Assembly: GCA_008828725.1 (NCBI GenBank)
Contig: MEHQ01002840.1
Coordinates: 390,099 to 454,098 of the forward strand
DNA: 64,000 bases
Direction of reading: 5' to 3'
Source of the DNA: Saccharina japonica
Lineage: Eukaryota; Sar; Phaeophyceae; Laminariales; Laminariaceae
This document shows positions 47,713-59,545 of the stretch, one piece after another. The notes beneath the pieces were generated by a model, which saw only the letters and a program-made list of their open reading frames with translations, searched no databases and was not told where the DNA came from. Made by a program: the position numbers and the translations under genes. Position 1 is the first letter of the stretch. Each line of letters begins with the position of its first letter.

Positions 47713-48366
47713 TCATGTTGGGAGGTTGCAGTGAGTGGTTGCACTGGAAGTGCAGAGGAGGCTGGGAAGGGTTGAGATCGAAAGGAAGAGAACCAAGTAG
47801 TACTGGGCTGTACTCGTGGGTGTGAGCGAGCAGGGGTCTGGCACTGGGTGGGAGTTCGGCAAGTTAAAACAAGAAGGGAGGTTGCAGCTGCAAGAAGAAT
47901 ACTGCTGCTGATGCAGGCTGATTAAGCAAAGTTTTCGAAGAATTGGCTGGTTTGGTGCAGCTGTGGAGGCTCGGCGTGCTGGACTGACAGGACGTTGCTG
48001 CACATAAATGGCAGTGGCAGAGTGATGGTGCGGGGGGAATTGGTGGGAACTGTGGATTGGCGGCGACGTTGGAGACGGGAGGGCGCAAGGTGGTGCTGGT
48101 GCTATAAGTTGAAGATTGACCAGCGCAAGGGTATGGTGGTGCTGGAGGTGGCGGCGCAATTGTGGGCTGGCGGTGCAATTGGTGAGTTGGAGTTCAGAGT
48201 TCAGAGGGCCTTGCTGTGTCGAAGCATTGGGTGGAGTGGATGTGTCTGTGACTATGCCGGCCGGTGCTCTAAGGTATCGAATCGTGGACAGGACAGGGGT
48301 AAGGCAAGACTTCAGGAGTTGGGTGATGTCTTGGTGGTTTTCGGAGTACGCGTTAAAAATGCCCAA
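47713..48366 (-). other. 217-codon Pro/Ser/Thr-rich open frame, doubtful
   Basis: The translation is rich in Pro, Ser, Thr, His and Gln with no recognised domain, and the plus strand is also open over 47995..48444. The DNA is a skewed GT-rich stretch, which suppresses stops on both strands. I list it as a possible hypothetical gene but lean against it. The surrounding 47021..49261 shows no other gene; near 48940 are a few CCCTAACCCGAACCCGAACC units. Confidence 0.15.
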
Positions 48367-49263
48367 TCAAGGCGCTTTCTAAAACCATGTTCAATAGGGC
48401 GGTGGCATTTATTTATCATCTGTTTTTTTTCCCATTTAGTTTGAACGGTTTTATCAATAATAGACGGGACACTGTTTTGAGATATTTCGTCATGAATCCC
48501 GTTCCTAACATTGTTGCCGTCAAGAACACTGCGGTGTTCACATTTGTTGACGTAGCGTACGGTTAAATTAATGGTGTAAACCCCCCTTAATCCTTAAACG
48601 ACATAAACCCCGACGTTAGCTCGCAATATCTGCATGGCATGTGTATGAGAGGTTCTCTCCCTTTCTACCCGTGGAGACGTGGTTCATGCGATTATTCTAA
48701 ACACTTGAGACAAGAAAAGCCAGCAACAATAGTTTTAAGTAGAACAGAAAAAACCATGTACGTATATACACGGAATGAGGCTGATGAGAACACCTATCAA
48801 CCACGTCAACAATTCAGTACCTCTCCACAAACTCCAGATTTCCTTCATTCAATCTGAGGGGTGGACAAACCTTGATAGTAGATCTTTACGGGGGGTTTGT
48901 GCGTGGCGCCTGAAGCTGACCCTCCGACCAGAACCCTAACCCGAACCCGAACCCTATGCCAATGGTCAGTGCTGGGATGCTGTGCTTGGTCAGACGTTAG
49001 GTTGACTCCGCCGGCGTGGATGCTGAGCTTGGAAATACTTTAGGTTGACTCGGGATGCTGAGGCTGGGAAAGAGTCCAAGCTGATTGAGCCGCGTAAAAC
49101 ATACATACCCTTAGCCAACCAGAGTGCCTAAATAGCTACCTTAGGAAGATCTACTGTCATGTTTCATCCACTACTGTTCAATCTTCCACTTGGCAGTGCA
49201 TTACGATTTACTCGACACTATAGACGAATCACGCGATGACGTTCGATATAAACGTGGTTTTAG

Positions 49264-50301
49264 GTGGCAGCCGACTTCAGTGAGGATCCGGTCATCTTGA
49301 GGGACCTGGTTCACCTCGAGGAGGACCTCGGGGGGAAAGAAGGAAGGGAGGACCCACTAGCATGTGTATGGAGAGCAATATGGGGTATGCTGTACGCCGA
49401 CGATGCAGGTATTGTGTCTCAATCGGCGGAAGGAGTTGCGAAGATGATGACCGTGACTGTGACCGTTCTCGAAGCAGCTGGTGTCACTGGATCCGAAAAG
49501 AAAACGGAGACACTATGCTGCTGCGCACACCAAAACAGGCACTCCGGATCTTCTCGCTCATCATCGAAGCAGCGGGCCCAAGGTACAAACAAACAATGCA
49601 GTTTTTGTAGTCTTGTCGTCGCTAACGCGGACATTATGCCAGAGATCCAACGACGCATCCGACTCGCATGGGCATGCTACAATCGGTTCAAGCGGGAGCT
49701 GTACCATATGGAGGATGCCCCGTTTACTCTAAAGGTGCGCATGCCAAAGGCTGAGGTGATGGAGACACTGCTGTACGGGTGTGTGACATGGACCCTTGGC
49801 AAGGAGCACTTCGCTGAGCTCCGAAGGGCACACCACAACTTCCTCCTAAGGATCATTGGTTTCCAGCGCCGACAACGCACCGACCATCTCAAGTCGTACG
49901 CCAAGGCTCTCAAGAAGGCACAATGCGAGAGTGTTGAAACGACCATCCGTGAACGACGCCTCCTCTTTTCGGGGGCCTTACAGCGCACGACCAATGAGCG
50001 GCTGACTCGGCGGGTGATGTTTGGGACGATCGTCGGTGGGACGAGCCCGGGACCTGGCCGCCCAGACAAGAACTGGGCCCAATTTGTAGCAGAGGACCCC
50101 ATGGTTTGTCGAGCGACAGCGGGCTCCACAGAAAGCTCCCCTTTGGTGTTCGGAGCAGAGACGTTACTATGGCAGATGGCGGCTAAGAAGAGTGAGGTGT
50201 GGTATCGCGGGGTGGTTGAATCGGCGTACCATTTCATGGCGAGGTGGCACAGGGCCGGAGCGGAGAGGAGCCGGCTACGGCATGCAGCTGAGGATGCCTA
50301 G
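49264..50301 (+). pseudogene. LINE reverse transcriptase remnant (345 codons)
   Basis: Reverse transcriptases of LINEs copy the element RNA at the target site. The catalytic YADD box is at residues 44-47 (MLYADDAGIV), followed by the conserved AEGVAKMM and SEKKTET segments and a C-terminal region typical of this family (FAELRRAHHNFLLRIIGF, RLTRRVMFGTIVGG, WYRGVVESAYHF). Only the end of the domain is present; the fingers and upstream palm are lost to 5' truncation. Residues about 82-117 are out of frame: the expected MLLRTPKQ continuation is in another frame (49511..49610), so two compensating indels have restored the downstream frame. Upstream Met is arbitrary. Dead copy. Confidence 0.85.
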
Positions 50302-51001
50302 AGAGGCGACAAGGGCGGCTGTACTGATACAGCTGTCGACGAATGCAGAAACGAAATGGTAGATTGTGCGGCAAGGTAACGGTTCGACTAGCCCCTGAAT
50401 TCTAGTTTTTGTTATTTTCTGTTTGTTTGTTTGTTTCTTGTTGACTTGCTCACGGGGGGGGGGTAGTACCGGCTCTTGACACCGTTTTGTTTTAAAACCA
50501 GGAAGGAGATGGCAGATGGTGAGACATGGTCCCCATATCGTTCTTGTAGCAGAGACGGGAATCTGTTATTATTCTCGCCTTGAGAACGATTTTTCTCTTT
50601 TCCTCTCTTCTAGTGTCTTCTTTCTTGCTTTTTCGCTTTTTTTCTCCGTTTGAAACCGCCCTATACCGGTGTCTTCCTCTTCTTCGTGTTGCCCTGGCCG
50701 TGCAGCAGTTATCTGTTCCTGTCTTGGGCACGTGTCTTTTTTTCTTCTAGGGGCGCTTCTTTCTCCCTGCGCCATTTGCATTCTGTTTGGTGTCATAATT
50801 CGTTTTTTTTTATTTGTCTTTTTGTTATTATTTTTCGGTTCGGCTCGTGTCGTTGTGTTCTCGTACCCGGTACGTTAGCATCTCACTTGCCTTACCCATT
50901 AATTGTTTTTTATTTATTTATTTTCTCTGTGTCACAGTCTGTGACCACATAATTTGTATCTCTCTAGGATTAGGAATCAGGAAACACACTGGGTGTACTA
51001 A

Positions 51002-51002
<1 letters not shown>

Positions 51003-51034
<32 letters not shown>

Positions 51035-51306
51035 CTTCACATTAAACCCGTTCTTTCTACTCAACCACATCAGTACACCCAGTGCCTGTCCTGATTCCCA
51101 ATCCTAGAGAGATACAAATTATGTGGTCACAGACTGTGAAACAGAGAAAAACCAAAACAAAATAAACGCAAATTAATGGGTAAAGCAAGTGAGATGCGTA
51201 ACGTACCGGGTACGAGAACACAGCGACACGAGCCGAACCAAAAAATAAGAACAAAAAAGACAAAAAAACAAATTCTGAAACGAAACATAACACAAATGAC
51301 GCAGGG
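51003..51306 (-). mobile_element. Inverted LINE 3' end with (CAA)n tail
   Basis: The minus strand matches the 3' UTR of the LINE (ends GGTTGAGTAGAAAGAACGGG, then TTTAATGTGAAGACAACAAC). Its tail is the run of CAA/GTT units at 51003..51036. It has inserted into the 3' end of the copy at 49262..51329 in the opposite orientation. Confidence 0.85.
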
Positions 51307-51329
51307 TGTGGTTGGGTAGAAATAACGGG

Positions 51330-51677
51330 TAGTCGGTCGCCCTGATGGTCTAGAGGTAACCTCGAACGCTTCTGAACGTTGATGTCTGGAGTTCGAATCT
51401 CACGTGGGTCGGACTTTTGAGTTTATTTGCAAAAATAAATAAAAAACGGAATCAACAGCTGAGAGCGCCAATTAATAGTAGCGTGGGTAGGCACAATTCG
51501 ATGCGAGTCGACGAGGGAAGGAAAGGCTGAAGTCTTCTCGCGATAAAAATGCAAGGCAAGAACCGTAGTGGGGGAGGAGGGAGAGGAGCCTACTTTGTGA
51601 CCCCGGATCTGATTTACGACTAGGGAGGGGAGAAAGGAAGGGCGAAGATAATGAAAAAAAAAAAAAAAAAAAAAAAA
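51330..51677 (+). mobile_element. tRNA-derived SINE, full-length copy
   Basis: The head (51330..51412) contains an A-box-like TGGTCTAGAGGTAAC and the B-box GAGTTCGAATCTC about 35 bases on, the internal RNA polymerase III promoter of tRNA-derived SINEs. A body common to four copies follows, and it ends in GAAGATAATG and a run of about 25 A. It has inserted into the end of the LINE copy. It would be transcribed by polymerase III and moved by LINE machinery. Confidence 0.85.
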
Positions 51678-51689
51678 GGGAAGACAACA

Positions 51690-51935
51690 CACGTACACAC
51701 ATAGCGTGTAGAGGGGAGCGGAGGTCTCCAGACTATCTATTTTGGACTGACTTTGATCGCTTGGCGGACCCTTCGGGTTCCACTTTTATTTCAGTATACC
51801 TTTTTTCAAGTAAGTTAGCCTGTGACCACGGGAATCGACCGCGTCAAGTGTTGGATTAGGACGGAGAGATGAAAGTGCTGGATAGAGAGACCTGCACGGC
51901 TTTTACTACTGTGAAGACAACAACAACAAACATTA
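51690..51935 (+). mobile_element. LINE-type 3' end, second family, plus strand
   Basis: It matches 54785..55030 in inverse orientation: CATAGCGTGTAGAGGGGAGC, GACCCTTCGGGTTC, then CACGGGAATCGACCGCGTCA and a tail TGTGAAGACAACAACAACA. The tail sequence is the same as in the first LINE family. No protein is left. Confidence 0.75.
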
Positions 51936-53489
51936 TTTACGGAGGCCACTAATATCCAGGCCCGGCGGATGTACTTTTTCATTTCATAATTCTTGTTTTT
52001 GTGGCCAGTTGTTTCCCTAATATTCTACAGAACGTATTTACATGTGGAGTAATCAGCAGCCATACAAACCCACAGAGAGCGCACTGTACACCCATTATTA
52101 AGGGCCGTGGAAAGCTGAGGACTTCAGCTTTCCAATTATGCAACTTGTACTCAAACGTATGGTATGTTGTTGGAGGTGAGAGCAGAGGTGGTAAACTAGT
52201 GGTACTCAAATCGTATTATGTTTCACGGCGGGAGATGTTTCACAACCAGATCTCCTCGGAATTTGGAGTCTGATGCATCTACCAAAAGCTTGGGATGTGG
52301 GCCGCAGAATCATGCAAGCGTTTTCCGCAACTCATGGTCGTTTTGGAGATACGTGCGTCTAAAGATGGGCAGCCGTACCCACCTTCCCATCTCTGCCTCA
52401 TGTGCAACTTTATAGTTAGTTCCGGCTGCAAGTAGCATTGTTGGGAAGCAAAATTCCTCGGCTTTTCGTCGGTTGTAAGTACTGCTTTGTAGCAACCCTG
52501 TGTGCGGCTGGGTAGGTGCAAGTCAGTCCAAACGCAGATATCTTCCTTGAAAATCAAACGGGAACAAAAATGGCCACACATACAATAATTCCGAGAAAAT
52601 GAACAAAAAAGGTAAATCCGCCGGGCCTGGAAACTATGGGCCTCCGTAAAATTGGTGTCCTGTACTGTGCCACACGTGGTACACGATGGGTGCGAATGGA
52701 GACAAAATAAACACTGCAAGCGATTACATGTCACGGCAGACCTAACTAACCTTGCACGTTGTACTCATAGTAACTGGTGATACATGTCAGGAAGCCGTCG
52801 ACGTGGTGTTGGTTTAATGTCATCCATGCAAAAGCAGTATTTCAAGGACGGCCAACCAACGTGAACATGAGGCAATTGGTTATAGAAACACTCACACTGG
52901 TGCATGTGGCTTCTCCGTTTCGCAGTTTGTGGAAGGAGCTGGGGACAGGTGTGCCTCCGTTGTTGGACCCTTTGTGCTCAGACTTTCCCAGTTGATGGTG
53001 TGACGAGTGACGAGGCAAGTAGAATGTCGAAGAGGATAGAGTACGTCGACAGATCGTCGCTTGGAGAGTTTTATCGGTACCGGCAAATACACGTATCGAC
53101 ATGATTGATACGGTGATGGCTGTATCATATATACGTGAAAATCTGCTCTTTTATTTTCCGGGGGCCCGCATAAGTAATTTTTCGACACCTAAAGTAGGCT
53201 GTTTCTCATGAGATTAAATAATTAGGTTAATAAATGGACAACTTTTGACTCTTTTTGTTTGTGAGTTCATTTTTGACGTCTTGTAGCCAAGTGCACAAGC
53301 AGTGGTTTCCTATGGAAGCGTATGCCAAAAAACGTATTTTATTTTCTCGTATGGGGCGGAGACCACGAAAGACGAGATACCACACATAAAGGGGAGGCGT
53401 GAGGACCTTCCGGAACAGAACGACAAACAAGCTGTGTTTTGTTGAGACGGAATAATTTATATGTTGAAATATTCTATGATTGATGAGAG
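51936..53489. other. No gene identified
   Basis: A minus-strand frame of 151 codons (52734..52279) and others near 100 codons occur but have no recognisable domain or conserved partner in the window. A fragment at 53158..53200 matches the ends of the element at 59546..61318. Confidence 0.4.
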
Positions 53490-53890
53490 AGAATATCTTC
53501 CTCTTCTTCGTGTTGCCCCGGCCGTGCAGCAGTTATCTGTTCCTCTCTTGGGCACGTGTGTTTTTTCTTTTATTAGGGGCGCTTCTGTCTCCCTGCGTCA
53601 TTTGTATTCTGTTTTGTTCCATAATTCGTTTTTTTTATTTGTCTTTTTGTTCTTATTTTTCGGTTCGGCTCGTGTCTTTGTGTTCTCGTACCCGGTACGT
53701 TAGAATCTCACTTCTTGCCTTGCCCATCAATTTGCGTTTGTTTCAGTTTGTTTTGTTTTGTTTTTTCTCTGCTTCAGTCTGTGACCACATAATCTTTATC
53801 TCTATAGGGTTGGGAATCAGGAAACACACTGGGTGTACTGATGTGGTTGGGTAGAAATAAGGGGTTTAAGGTCAAGACAACTAACACACA
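53490..53890 (+). mobile_element. LINE 3' end, 5'-truncated, plus strand
   Basis: It matches 50680..51000 and then continues GTACTGATGTGGTTGGGTAG, showing the uninterrupted order of the end. Open frames across it are shared with the other copies only because the sequence is shared. The stretch 53891..54784 to its right holds no gene that I can support. Confidence 0.85.
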
Positions 53891-54784
53891 AAACATTTAA
53901 CCCTGAGGAGGTCCGGTACTATTCGAAACGAAACGCTTACAAGCTTGAGCAGATCAAGCGTCCATAATTCCCAAGGTGATTAGTATGGGTCCAAGAGGTG
54001 GATATGCAAAAAAGCATGAGAGGATTGCTCATGGAATCAGTATTCGCAAATTCACGAATTACAGCCGTCTCAAGCCGGACGCGTACGACTTTAGCCGATC
54101 AGTGAACTATGTAATCAAGAGAAAAAACGTTCCTGGTGATTGAAGGTCAATCAACCAAACCTTTTCCGTAGTTTCTTCTCTGTTCGTTCGCGCGGTTCGT
54201 CTGCGATGATTCTGTACTTCGGCGGGGGGGTCGGGACATCAGTCGGTAGAGTATCTTCACAACGTATCGATTGGTTCGTGAATTACGCATGGCAGCCCTA
54301 CCGGCTTCTCCACTGCCGTACTGTGGGTAAAAGAGGCGCATACCGTGGGGAGTCTGATGGTAGACATTTCTGTACCCAGGAAGGAGATAACACGCGAAGA
54401 AAGCGTTGGTACGAGGACAAGGTACTAATGAATGTAGGCAGAAACGGCCCACTGAATGAACGTATTTATTACACAAATTGAAATGTTCGGTGGCACGATA
54501 CACATATACCAAGGGCAATGTTGTCCTCACCCGAAATATATACGAATCGTACCAGTACCTACTATTAATACATACTACTGCTGTATGTAGAATGGGATGA
54601 CGCAAATTTTGCTACTACGCGGAGTATAGTAGGAAGGACTCGTATGTCGTCGCGCGTGATACGATGGACGTGGATAGAAGGATGGCCGAATGCACCAAAT
54701 CCACGAAATATACGGGGACGAGACGCACACGAGCAGGGATATCTATCTGAGAGGTGATCACCCGCAGCACGAATACATCATGCT

Positions 54785-55030
54785 GTCTAAGATACACTTG
54801 TTGTTGTTCTCTTCACATTAAAAGCCGTGCCCGTCTCTCTATCCAGTACCTCCATCTATCCGTCCTAAGTCCTAATCCAAGACTTGACGCGGTCGATTCC
54901 CGTGGTCACCCAACTTACCGAAAAAAGGCTTACTGAAATAAAAGTTGAACCCGAAGGGTCCGCAAAGCTGTCAAAGTCAGTCAAAAACAGATTGTCTGGA
55001 GACCTCCGCTCCCCTCTACACGCTATGTGA
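54785..55030 (-). mobile_element. LINE-type 3' end, second family, minus strand
   Basis: Inverse partner of 51690..51935, with the tail (TTGTTGTT then CTTCACATTAAAAGC) at its left. To its right, 55031..55780 shows no recognisable gene. Confidence 0.75.
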
Positions 55031-55786
55031 ATGTAAAAACAAAACTGGAAAGATCAACATCACCTATCGGGGGTATACGCCCCCTGATTCTATTTTGGTG
55101 CCCGGGTGTTCCGTGCCGGGTTTACGCCGGCCAGGCAAACAATCGAGTCCTCCACACCGATTATAAAACGCAGCCATGATACGGGGGAAGGGAACTCGGG
55201 TCCCGTGCTACTGATGTACCCCCGGCCTGCGAGCAATGTAACTGCAAAAGGGGAAAAGACAAAGACAAAGAGACAAGACAAACGACAAACAAACACTCAA
55301 ACAAACCATACCACAGAGATAGCACAGACACGTCACCCCGACGGGGTCGTGCAATGGTGCAGCGATGGGGGGAGGGAAAAAAACAAATAACAGTCCAGGG
55401 GAGTCAATCCGGCACATATCGCGGCACTCGGTTCGCTATTTCTCGCTTGTTTTCTTCCCTCGCCAATTCGTCCTTCTTCCGAACCATTCCCGTCCCGTTG
55501 TTGGTGTTTGCCTTGTCTATTCATATTATAGCTGTGGTACACATGAATGAGTCATGCGGTGTAAAGCGCACCTTTTGGAACTCGATAAATATGCTGCGGA
55601 CATATATACGAATATTTGAAAAATAATTTTTCATATGTTAAATATATTACTAAATACTATTGTATTTATAGTTTGACGGTATGGTGTTCAAATATATTCA
55701 ACTTTGCAGACCACAGAGACGAGCCTTACAAAAGCGATATGGCGCATATGGCGTACGAAAAACAAGGACGTATATATGTGTGTGTG

Positions 55787-57000
55787 TTGTCTTCACATTA
55801 AACCCGTTATTTCTACCCAACCACATCAGTACACCCAGTGTGTTTCCTGATTCCTAATCCTAGAGAGATACAAATTATGTGGTCACAGACTGTGAAACAG
55901 AGATAAACCAAAACAAAATAAACGCAAATTAATGGGCAAGGCAAGTGAGATGCTAACGTACCGGGTACGAGAAAACGGCACGAGCTGAACCGAAAAAAAA
56001 GAACAAAAGACAAATAAAACAAACAAATTCCGAAAAAAAACAAAATACAAATGACGCAGGGTGACAGAAGAAGCGCCCCTAGAATAAAAAAACACACGTG
56101 CCCAAGAGAGGAACAGATAACTGCTGCACGGCAGAGTCAACACGAAGAAGAGGAAGACACCGGTATAAGGCGGTTTCAAAAGAAGAAACAAGGCAAAATA
56201 GCAAGAAAGAAGACACTAGAAGAGAGGAAAAGAGAAAAATCGTTCTCAAGGCGATGATAATAACAGATTCCCATCTCTGCTACAAGACCGACACGGGGAC
56301 CATGTCACACCATCTGCCATCTCCTTCCAGCTTCTCAAAAATAACGGTGTCAAGAGCCGGTACTACCCCCCTCCCGTGAGCAAGTCAACAAGAAACAAAC
56401 AAACAAACAAAAAATAACAAAAATAGAATTCAGGGGCTAGTCGAACCGATACCTTGCCGCACAATATACCATTTCGTTTCTGCATTCTTCGACGGCTGTA
56501 TCAGTACAGCCGCCCTTGCCCCCCGCCCCCCTCTGCTTTTCGCCTTTCTAGGCGTCCTCAGTTGCATGCCGTAACCGGCTCCTTTCCGCTTCGGCCCTGT
56601 GCCACCTCCCCATGAAATGGTTCGCCGCCTCAACGACCCCGCGATACCACACCCCATTCTTCTTAGCCGCCCTCTGCCATAGTATCGTCTCTGCTCCGAA
56701 CACTAAAGGGGAGCTTTCCGTGGAGCCCGCTGTCGGTCGAAAACCCATGAGGTCCTCTGCTATACATTGGGCCCAGTTCTTTTCTGAGCGGCCAGGTCTC
56801 GGGCTCGTCCCACCGACGATCGTTCCAAACATCACCCGCCGAGTCAGCCGCTCATTGGTCGTGCGCTGTAAGCCCCCCGCAAAGAGAAGGCGTCGTTTAC
56901 GGATGGTCGTTTCAACGCTCTCGCATTGGGCCCTCTTGAGAGCCTTGGCGTACGACATGAGATGGTCCGTGCGTTGTCGGCGCCGGAAACCAATGATCCG
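55787..57000 (-). mobile_element. 5'-truncated LINE, minus strand
   Basis: It carries the same C-terminal coding region and 3' UTR as 49262..51329, in inverse orientation, and ends in the TTTAATGTGAAGAC box at 55793..55806. The 5' junction with the ACT microsatellite is at about 57000. Confidence 0.85.
56548..57000 (-). pseudogene. LINE ORF C-terminal fragment
   Basis: It starts within RIIGFRRRQRTDHLMSYAKA and continues through RLTRRVMFGTIVGG to WYRGVVEAANHFMGRWHR and a natural stop. This is the C-terminal 150 residues of the same protein as 49264..50301, without the YADD box. The upstream extension of the frame to 57168 is only translated microsatellite (poly-Val) and not part of the LINE. 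Confidence 0.85.
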
Positions 57001-57021
57001 TACTACTACTTCCACTTCTAT

Positions 57022-57098
<77 letters not shown>

Positions 57099-57109
57099 TT
57101 ACTACTACT
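57001..57109. repeat. (ACT)n microsatellite
   Basis: About 90 bases of uninterrupted or nearly uninterrupted TAC/ACT units, directly at the 5' end of the LINE fragment. Confidence 0.95.
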
Positions 57110-57520
57110 AGCATGCCTCTACCGCCTCCCCACTGCGGCGTGCTGCTACCCTGTCTGGTGTTTACCATGAGAGTGGTGAAGGGACTGCGTAATCACATCC
57201 TCTTTGAATCATTCAACAGCAAGCAGGCGTCCTTCTTACGCACACTGACAGCCACTACCATGGTCTTCGTCTCGATTCATTAATAAACCATTACAACCAC
57301 GACTTGCACAACAATATTCATGCTCTCTACCAGCATGCCTCTAATGCCTCCCCCCTGCGGCGTGTTGCTACCCTGTCTGGTGTGTACTACTCGTATGAGA
57401 ATGGTGAAGGAAATGCGTAATCACATCCTCTACGTATTAAGCATTCAACAGCAAGTAGGCGTCCTTTTAACGCCCACTAGCAGCCACTACCAAGGTCTTG
57501 GTTTCGATTCATTGACCGGG
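57110..57520. repeat. Tandem pair of units of about 170-190 bp
   Basis: 57110..57285 and 57332..57520 both begin AGCATGCCTCTA and share TGCGGCGTG, ACCCTGTCTGGTG, ATGCGTAATCACATCCTCT or its variant and AGCAGCCACTACC or its variant. Diverged by point changes and small indels. No protein recognised. Confidence 0.8.
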
Positions 57521-57565
57521 CGGCGTCAGCCGCAAAAGACTTGTATATATACATATTTGAACAAT

Positions 57566-57628
57566 ATAAAAAACAACAGCTGTGAGCTCGAGGATTTCGT
57601 CGAAGCTCATCTTTGCTAGCTGAGTGTT
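57566..57628. repeat. Short duplicated block, copy 1
   Basis: About 60 bases (AAAACAACAGCTGTGAGCTC to CTTTGCTAGCTGAGTGT) identical or nearly so to 59407..59468. The minus strand reads ATG-initiated MSFDEILELTAVVFY. The reason for the conservation is unknown. Confidence 0.85.
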
Positions 57629-59380
57629 ATACTTCGATCGCACGTACTTACGGGTTTTATATGTCATCATGTAGGGTGTACATCCCGTATGAGGGGGGCA
57701 CAATTTTGAAGCTGTAGAATTCAGGAAGTGTGCGTCTATTTGTGGGGGGAGAAAAAATAAATAAATTAAAATAAATTAAAATTAAAATTAAAATTAAAAT
57801 TAGGCAGTCTGAAATAAACATATCAGGTATACTTATAGTGTTCCGACGAGTTGACGTGATAGAGTGTGTCTACCATCAGTAGCGTAAGCCATCTGTCGTC
57901 GTTATATATCTGTATGGGGTACAAGGGCTCCGCTTCGCAGGCGGCTGACGCCGCCCGCTACGCTCGCGCAAGGAAAGGGGTACAGAAGAGGCCCCCATGT
58001 TGTAGTGCAGGCACCGCGACTTGAAAATGCCAAGAGGTTCATGGTGCAGCAAAGAAACGGCGGACTTGACATGCATGCAAAACATGCTCGGGGTGCACAA
58101 TAGCTCCATGCTCCAGGACGACAAAGCTGTACGTTCGAAAGAGAAAGCACAGCAACACGGCTCACGGCACGGCGCTGCGCTGTCTGCTGTGGGTGTGTGA
58201 GTTGTGCATGTTTCGTGAGTATGTGTGGTATTACAACAACACTATTAATATCACGAGTACGAAGTACTTCGTACTTTGTACGAGTATACCTGGTATACTT
58301 TATTGTATGAAAGAGAAAACGCACAACACCAGCACGGTCGCCAAGTTGTGAAGAATGCAAAACAAAAAAATCCACAAAACTGAGAAAGACGTATGATACA
58401 TACGTACTCGTACTCGTACTCGTACCCTACTCGTAGTCGACTCGTACTCGACTCGTACTCGTACTCGACTAGTTATCGTACTCGACTCGTACTCGTACTC
58501 GTATGATACTCGAACTCGTATTCGTACTCGAACAAAAACGGCAAGCAACAACAGCAGTAACAGCAGTAGCACTTCGAATGACATACGAACTCGTGCTCGT
58601 ATCGTGATCGCGCCGCTCAAAAAACAAAAAAAGTTAAAACGACTGCTGTCGCGTTCTGCCACCCTCGACGCTTCCAGCCACCCCGCGATCACCTCGCCAT
58701 CGATTCGGCCCGGGTCGAGCTTTACTACCTCTCTGCCCCAGTGAGCCCCGTGGCCCGCATCGCGTGAAGCCCGGTGCTCACCGTGGCCCTCGTTCGCCCG
58801 CTCGAGCATGATGGTGTTCAAACCGCCTTGCTGTCACTCTCTGATTAAAAAAAATGGTGTGTGTTCCGAAAAATAAGCACCGCTTGAATGTTCTTTTACA
58901 CTAATAAACGACCTTTATAATTATGACATACTGGATTGATACAGCAAGCAGCAACGCAGACAAAGACCCTTCATGCTTCCCTCGTGTCTCGATGGACACG
59001 CCACGCCTAGCCACGAAAAAGGCGACCGCGCTCCTTCCGTCCCCCCCTCTACTGGCCAGCGCCCTCCCATAGCGGCGATGGTGCCGGGCTCGCCCGCGCT
59101 GCCGCACTCTCTGGGCACCCGCACGAACCCAAAACTGAAAGAGGAAGAAGCCTCTCGCAACTAAAGTATATACCGGAACAAAGAGAGGAGCAAGTAATGA
59201 AAGGAGGCGGTGTTCGAAGTGGGAGCTCTGAGAGGCGAGGGATGAGGGATCCCTGCGGGAGATATTAGTAAGTATGTCTATTTTTATCGTGCGTACTCTC
59301 GTTTTTATGTTTACTACTTATTTGTTTTTGATACAGAATACTATAATATATCTATATTGTTGCACATAGAACCAACCGTG
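57629..59380. other. Low-complexity region, no gene seen
   Basis: It contains AAATTAAAATTA microsatellite (57757..57803) and an irregular (TACTCG)n tract (about 58398..58540). A minus-strand 173-codon frame (58821..58300) runs through the microsatellite, and its repeats account for the Arg/Val/Glu/Tyr-rich middle. The other frames are unrecognised. Confidence 0.5.
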
Positions 59381-59488
59381 ATAAAGTCATGCGTATATTT
59401 AAAAAAATAAAAAACAACAGCTGTGAGCTCGAGGATTTCGTCGAAGCTCATCTTTGCTAGCTGAGTGTAATAAAGTCATGCGTATATT
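59381..59488. mobile_element. Short retroposon-like insertion with direct repeats of about 19 bp
   Basis: ATAAAGTCATGCGTATATT flanks the second copy of the 60-bp block (59407..59468), on the left with G before it and on the right with A. Direct repeats of this length are typical target duplications of LINE-driven insertion. The insert is A-rich on its left side. Copy 1 at 57566..57628 shows no such flank. Confidence 0.6.
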
Positions 59489-59545
59489 ATATCAGGTTTG
59501 GTTATTTATTTATTTAATTTTCATTATTTTCACGAAGGACAGGGG

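Larger units (their letters stand above)
49262..51329 (+). mobile_element. 5'-truncated LINE with interrupted 3' end
   Basis: It begins abruptly inside the reverse transcriptase domain and continues through a 3' UTR that is repeated elsewhere in the window (53490..53890 plus strand, 55787..57000 minus strand). The last part, GGTTGGGTAGAAATAACGGG (51310..51329), is separated from the rest by an inverted LINE tail (51003..51306). After removing that insertion the end matches the other copies. Poly-G of nine bases lies near 50455. Confidence 0.85.

Noticed and set aside
48925..48960. Telomere-like CCCTAACCCGAACCC run
   Set aside because: Only about three imperfect units, embedded in ordinary sequence, with no orientation towards a chromosome end.
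51336..51415. tRNA gene
   Set aside because: A and B boxes are present, but a repeat body and poly-A tail follow, and the same unit recurs elsewhere, so it is a SINE head.
56926..57168. Poly-Tyr and poly-Val open frames
   Set aside because: They translate the ACT microsatellite; the LINE fragment only starts at about 57000.
58300..58821. 173-codon minus-strand gene
   Set aside because: The central third is the translated (TACTCG)n tract; no domain outside it.
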